A DNA stretch of 64,000 bases, from contig CAYGKA010000008.1 in the NCBI GenBank assembly GCA_964350445.1, positions 1 through 64,000 of the forward strand, read 5' to 3'. The notes under the pieces were generated by a model. It searched no databases, was not told the DNA's origin, and saw nothing but the letters and a program-made list of their open reading frames with translations. Origin of the DNA: Hwanghaeella sp964350445 (GTDB taxonomy: Bacteria; Pseudomonadota; Alphaproteobacteria; UBA8366; Aestuariispiraceae). The position numbers were made by a program, and so were the translations under genes. Shown one piece after another: positions 60,576 through 64,000 of this stretch (its first letter is position 1; every line of letters starts with the position of its first letter).

Positions 60576-62683
60576 GCGATGCCGGCATGACGGGTCCGAA
60601 GCCCGTCGCGGAATTGACCGAAGACGAGGCTCGCCGGGAACTGGCTAGGCTGGCGATGGATATTGCCTATCACGACGCGCGCTACCACAAGGATGATGCG
60701 CCCGAGATCACGGACGCGGACTATGACGCGATGCGCCGTCGAAACGAGGAGATCGAGGCCTGCTTTCCCGAACTCACTCGCAAGGATAGTCCGACATTTA
60801 GGGTCGGTGGCGGGCTGAAGTCCGGCTTTGGTAAAATTCGCCATTCCCGGCCGATGCTGTCGCTTGGCAATGCTTTTTCCGATGGAGACGTCGCGGAATT
60901 TCTTGCCCGGGTTCGCCGGTTCCTGGGGCTCGGTGAGGAGAAATTGGAGGTCCTCGCGGAGCCCAAGATCGACGGCCTGTCGGCGTCGCTGCGCTATGAA
61001 GACGGCCGTCTGATCTATGCCGCCACCCGTGGCGACGGGACGGAGGGCGAAGACATCACCGCCAATATGAAGACGTTGAAGGATGTCCCCCACGTGCTGG
61101 AAGGGGCACCGGCGGTGCTGGAGGTCCGGGGTGAAGTCTATATGCGCAAGGACGACTTCCTGGCCCTGAACCAACGGCAGGAAGCCGCCAGCGCCAAGGT
61201 CTTCGCCAATCCGCGCAACGCAGCGGCCGGGTCTCTCCGACAGCTCGATCCCGCCATCACGGCGTCCCGTCCCTTGCATTTCTTTGGGTATGCCTGGGGC
61301 GAAACATCGGAGCCCCTTGGTGCTACTCAGGTGGAGGCGCGCAGCTTTCTGGCAAAGCTCGGCTTCTCACTCAACGAACCGGCCGCGCTCTGCGCCGGAG
61401 TGGAAGACGTGCTGGACTACTATCGCATGGTGGATCGCGAACGGGCCGGCCTGCCCTTCGACATCGACGGGGTCGTCTACAAGGTGAACCGCCTGGACTT
61501 GCAAGAGCGCCTTGGCCAGGTCAGCCGCGCACCGCGCTGGGCCATCGCCCACAAGTTCGCAGCGGAAAAAGCGGAAACCGTCATTGAAGCCATTACCGTA
61601 CAAGTCGGACGCACCGGCAAACTAACTCCGGTGGCGAACCTGACACCGGTTACCGTGGGGGGCGTTACCGTTTCCCGCGCGACCCTGCACAACGAAGACG
61701 AAATTGCCCGCCTGGGCGTCAAACAAGGCGACACGGTCCGCATTCAACGCGCAGGCGACGTCATTCCGCAGGTTTTGGCGGTCGTGACGGATGGCGGCGG
61801 ACCACCTTACACCTTCCCGACGACATGCCCCGAATGCGGCAGCGATGTGGAGCGGGCGGACGGTGAAGTCGATTGGCGTTGTATCGGCGGGTTGATCTGC
61901 AGCGCACAGGCGGTCGAGCGCCTCAAGCATTTCGTCAGCCGCGACGCCTTCGATATCGAAGGGTTGGGCACGAAAAGCATCGAAGAGTTTTGGAGTGACG
62001 GTCTTATCCGGCAGCCCGCGGACATTTTCGCACTAAATGAAGAGAACCTGATGGGTCGAGAAGGATGGAAGGAGAAATCCGTCTCCAACCTTTTGTCGGC
62101 CATAAAGGCACGCCGGGAAATTCCGCTCGATCGATTCATCTATGCGCTCGGAATCCGCCATATAGGGCAAACAACGGCCAAGCTGCTGGCCCGCCGTTTC
62201 GGGACCTACAAAGTGTGGGAAAACGCAATGCATGCGGTCGCCGCGGAACGGAAATCGATCCCCGACGAACACAAGAAGCCGGAACTGATCGGGCCCTACT
62301 ATGCGGAGCTGGTCGATATCGACACGGTCGGCATGACAGCCGCAGACAGCCTGGCGGCATTCTTCGGGGAACAGCATAACCTTGATGTTCTGGCCTCTCT
62401 CGCCGCCGAACTGACTGTTACCGATGTAGCGGCGCCAAGTGCTGACGGATCTCCCGTTGCCGGCAAGACCGTCGTCTTCACCGGCACCTTGGAGAAGATG
62501 TCCCGTGGCGAAGCTAAAGCGAGGGCTGAATCCTTGGGGGCAAAAGTGTCGGGCTCCGTCTCGAAAAAAACAGACTATGTCGTTGTCGGCGCGGATGCCG
62601 GATCCAAGGCGAAGAAAGCCGCGGAATTGGGCGTCACCATGTTGAGCGAAGACGATTGGATAAGCCTGATCCAACCCGCGTAA
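60572..62683 (+). CDS. ligA: NAD-dependent DNA ligase
   Basis: 703 aa. LigA seals nicks in replication and repair. The Ia domain includes YHDARYHKDDAPEITDADYD, the adenylation motif AEPKIDGLSASL has Lys132, and motif FDIDGVVYKVN follows. The zinc finger has Cys in CPECGSDVE and WRCIGGLICSAQ; helix-hairpin-helix repeats follow, and a BRCT domain ends the protein (KTVVFTGTLEKMSRGEAKA). Its ATG overlaps the recN stop. Confidence 0.97.
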   Translation: MSDAGMTGPKPVAELTEDEARRELARLAMDIAYHDARYHKDDAPEITDADYDAMRRRNEEIEACFPELTRKDSPTFRVGGGLKSGFGKIRHSRPMLSLGNAFSDGDVAEFLARVRRFLGLGEEKLEVLAEPKIDGLSASLRYEDGRLIYAATRGDGTEGEDITANMKTLKDVPHVLEGAPAVLEVRGEVYMRKDDFLALNQRQEAASAKVFANPRNAAAGSLRQLDPAITASRPLHFFGYAWGETSEPLGATQVEARSFLAKLGFSLNEPAALCAGVEDVLDYYRMVDRERAGLPFDIDGVVYKVNRLDLQERLGQVSRAPRWAIAHKFAAEKAETVIEAITVQVGRTGKLTPVANLTPVTVGGVTVSRATLHNEDEIARLGVKQGDTVRIQRAGDVIPQVLAVVTDGGGPPYTFPTTCPECGSDVERADGEVDWRCIGGLICSAQAVERLKHFVSRDAFDIEGLGTKSIEEFWSDGLIRQPADIFALNEENLMGREGWKEKSVSNLLSAIKARREIPLDRFIYALGIRHIGQTTAKLLARRFGTYKVWENAMHAVAAERKSIPDEHKKPELIGPYYAELVDIDTVGMTAADSLAAFFGEQHNLDVLASLAAELTVTDVAAPSADGSPVAGKTVVFTGTLEKMSRGEAKARAESLGAKVSGSVSKKTDYVVVGADAGSKAKKAAELGVTMLSEDDWISLIQPA

Positions 62684-62694
62684 ACTGCAATTGC

Positions 62695-62755
62695 TTAACC
62701 CTTGGTTAACCAAAACCGAGGCAAACTCCCATATAGGTGCTTAAAAATAAATTAA
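62695..62755. promoter_or_regulatory. Two CtrA-type TTAA-N7-TTAA motifs upstream of the protease gene
   Basis: TTAA-CCCTTGG-TTAA is at 62695-62709 and TTAA-AAATAAA-TTAA at 62741-62755, both exact matches to the full CtrA recognition pattern known from Caulobacter and relatives. They lie 108 and 62 bp before the downstream ATG, where CtrA activates or represses. The first is also a palindrome (TTAACC...GGTTAA), so another regulator is possible. Confidence 0.6.
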
Positions 62756-62817
62756 TTGTGCCCGCGTACGTTGTCGAGTTCGTGGGCTTTGGTGCTTGAG
62801 ACCTTTGGGAGGGGGAC

Positions 62818-64000
62818 ATGACCGACAGGAGCAATAGCCGATCCGCGTTGTTTGTCGCTCTGGCAATCGCTTTCACTGTCACAATCTCATCCTTTCATAC
62901 CGTCTCGGCGCAAGAAACTCTTGGCGATGCACCCAGCCCTTCGTGGCGCATCCTTAAACGGGATGCGCAGGGGCGGCCAATCGTGCTGGACAAAGGCACC
63001 GGGCGGGAACTCGAGGTTGAGGAAACCGAAACGCCGGACGCGACCTCGCCGGATGAAGATCAGATCAAGAGGATCAGCCCCGGCAATGTCATGCGGGGTC
63101 AACTCCTGCTGGTGAACCCGCCTAGTAACACTAGTAACATCCGTGCCCAATTGGAAAAGGATGGGTTCAGTATTCTCGAAGAAATCCGTCTTCACACCAT
63201 GGGGGCGGAGGTGTGGCGCGTCAGCATCCCACCGACCATGAGTGAGAAAGGGGCTTTGCGGAAACTGAAAAAGGACTTCCCCGACCTGCTCGTCGATACC
63301 AATCAGACATTCGATTTGTCCGCCGGTAATGTCGGCGCGGATTTCTCCCGCGGCTTTGTCGGATGGGGTCCTGTATCGCCCAGTTGCGGTGCAGGTATGC
63401 GGATCGGCATGATCGACGGTGCGGTGGACAAGAAAACGCCAACGCTTCGCAAACAGCGCCTGAATTACGAGGGTTTCAACGCAAAGGATCGCAAACCCGC
63501 GGGGGAAGCGCACGGCACGGCCGTTGCGGCAATGCTCGTTGGAAGGCCGGAAGGCGACGAGAAGAATATCGGTGGATTGCTGCCCGGTGCAACACTTTAC
63601 GCCGCCGGCATTTTTGAGATGCGCGGCGGCAAAGAAGTCGGCAATCTGGGCAATATGATGAAGGCTGCTGACTGGCTGCTCAAGAACCGTATCAGCGTCA
63701 TCAACATGTCGATTGCCGGGGGTGGCAACGGCGTGATGACTTTCGTGTTGAACAAGTTGCTTGAAGACGGCGTTGTCGTGGTTGCGGCCGCAGGCAACAA
63801 CGGACCTAGCGCGGAACCCGCCTGGCCTGCCGCGCATCCCAAGGTCATCGCGGTGACCGCCATCGACAATCAATTGAAAATCTACGAACAGGCCAACCGC
63901 GGCAACTATGTGGACTTCGCCGCCCCAGGAGTGAATCTGGTAACCCAGATTCCCACCGGCCTGAAACTGCAAAGCGGCACATCCTTCGCGTCGCCGTTCA
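62818..64000 (+). CDS. Secreted subtilisin-family (S8) serine protease, 3' end outside the window
   Basis: 394 codons are visible. A signal peptide (SALFVALAIAFTVTISSFHTVSA) is followed by a ~170-residue N-terminal region that may be a propeptide (KRISPGNVMRGQLLLVNPPS and the following GFSILEEIRLHTMGAEVWRV). The catalytic domain has Asp in IGMIDGAVD, His in AHGTAVAAML, the oxyanion segment VVAAAGNNGPS and the Ser motif GTSFASPF at the very end of the window. The ATG is preceded by GGGAGGGGG. It is preceded by paired CtrA-type sites and is the first gene after ligA. Whether further domains follow cannot be seen. Confidence 0.92.
   Translation, partial: MTDRSNSRSALFVALAIAFTVTISSFHTVSAQETLGDAPSPSWRILKRDAQGRPIVLDKGTGRELEVEETETPDATSPDEDQIKRISPGNVMRGQLLLVNPPSNTSNIRAQLEKDGFSILEEIRLHTMGAEVWRVSIPPTMSEKGALRKLKKDFPDLLVDTNQTFDLSAGNVGADFSRGFVGWGPVSPSCGAGMRIGMIDGAVDKKTPTLRKQRLNYEGFNAKDRKPAGEAHGTAVAAMLVGRPEGDEKNIGGLLPGATLYAAGIFEMRGGKEVGNLGNMMKAADWLLKNRISVINMSIAGGGNGVMTFVLNKLLEDGVVVVAAAGNNGPSAEPAWPAAHPKVIAVTAIDNQLKIYEQANRGNYVDFAAPGVNLVTQIPTGLKLQSGTSFASPF

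Overview
The window reads as part of the chromosome of a GC-rich alphaproteobacterium, probably Rhodospirillales-like; the order-level placement is inference. The pointers are the gene order radA-cvpA-purF-SDR, the tRNA-Tyr/tRNA-Gly/tuf block, a complete dcw (division and cell wall) cluster running mraZ to ftsZ and on into lpxC-bamD-recN-ligA, the FtsZ C-terminal peptide, and two TTAA-N7-TTAA (CtrA-type) motifs. I see no phage, insertion sequence, CRISPR array or rRNA gene. One 100-N assembly gap lies at 2745-2844, flanked by two identical 55-bp copies of a 16-bp minisatellite.

Layout. 1-4.5 kb: the 5' end of tuf with tRNA-Tyr and tRNA-Gly (minus strand), rlmB with a disordered basic N-terminus, a secreted protein of unknown function, tRNA-Thr, the gap, and a fused phosphotransferase/ATP-binding protein. 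4.5-12.5 kb: a sensory block with two periplasmic binding proteins and three membrane histidine kinases but no permease and no response regulator. One binding protein is a LuxP-like gene 3 bp upstream of its kinase; a CigR-like secreted protein lies between the kinases. 12.5-17 kb (minus): radA, cvpA, purF and an SDR. 17-26.6 kb: a metabolic mixture of pirin, flavodoxin-like protein, TPR protein, cupins, SDR, zinc alcohol dehydrogenase, enolase-superfamily enzyme, DUF4197 protein, class II aldolase and a UGT-like glycosyltransferase coupled to a cupin. 26.6-36.9 kb: a GAF/PAS histidine kinase, a glyoxalase-II-like hydrolase, cytochrome c, a membrane adenylate cyclase, an HtrA-like protein with all three catalytic residues replaced, a non-pyrrolysine MttB-family protein, mtnA and a MarR regulator.

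37-56.6 kb: the dcw cluster mraZ-rsmH-ftsL-ftsI-murE-murF-mraY-murD-ftsW-murG-murC-murB-ddl-ftsQ-ftsA-ftsZ, all on the plus strand, mostly with 1-14 bp stop/start overlaps. Four CCCA repeats with an exact 10-bp period upstream of mraZ look like a MraZ operator. The genes cover peptidoglycan precursor synthesis (MurB-F, Ddl), lipid I/II formation (MraY, MurG), septal synthesis (FtsW, FtsI) and divisome assembly (FtsL, FtsQ, FtsA, FtsZ). A strong terminator follows ftsZ. lpxC (lipid A) has its own AT-rich leader, followed by bamD (outer membrane assembly), recN and ligA. The window ends inside a secreted subtilisin-family protease preceded by the paired CtrA-type motifs.

Most notable: (1) the last ~50 codons of murB switch abruptly to AT-rich codon use and contain an extended -10 promoter motif ahead of ddl-ftsQ-ftsA-ftsZ; (2) an unassigned 71-codon frame with a strong ribosome binding site fills the anomalous ftsA-ftsZ gap; (3) the LuxPQ-like orphan sensor block; (4) the HtrA-like pseudoprotease; (5) the paired CtrA-type sites.
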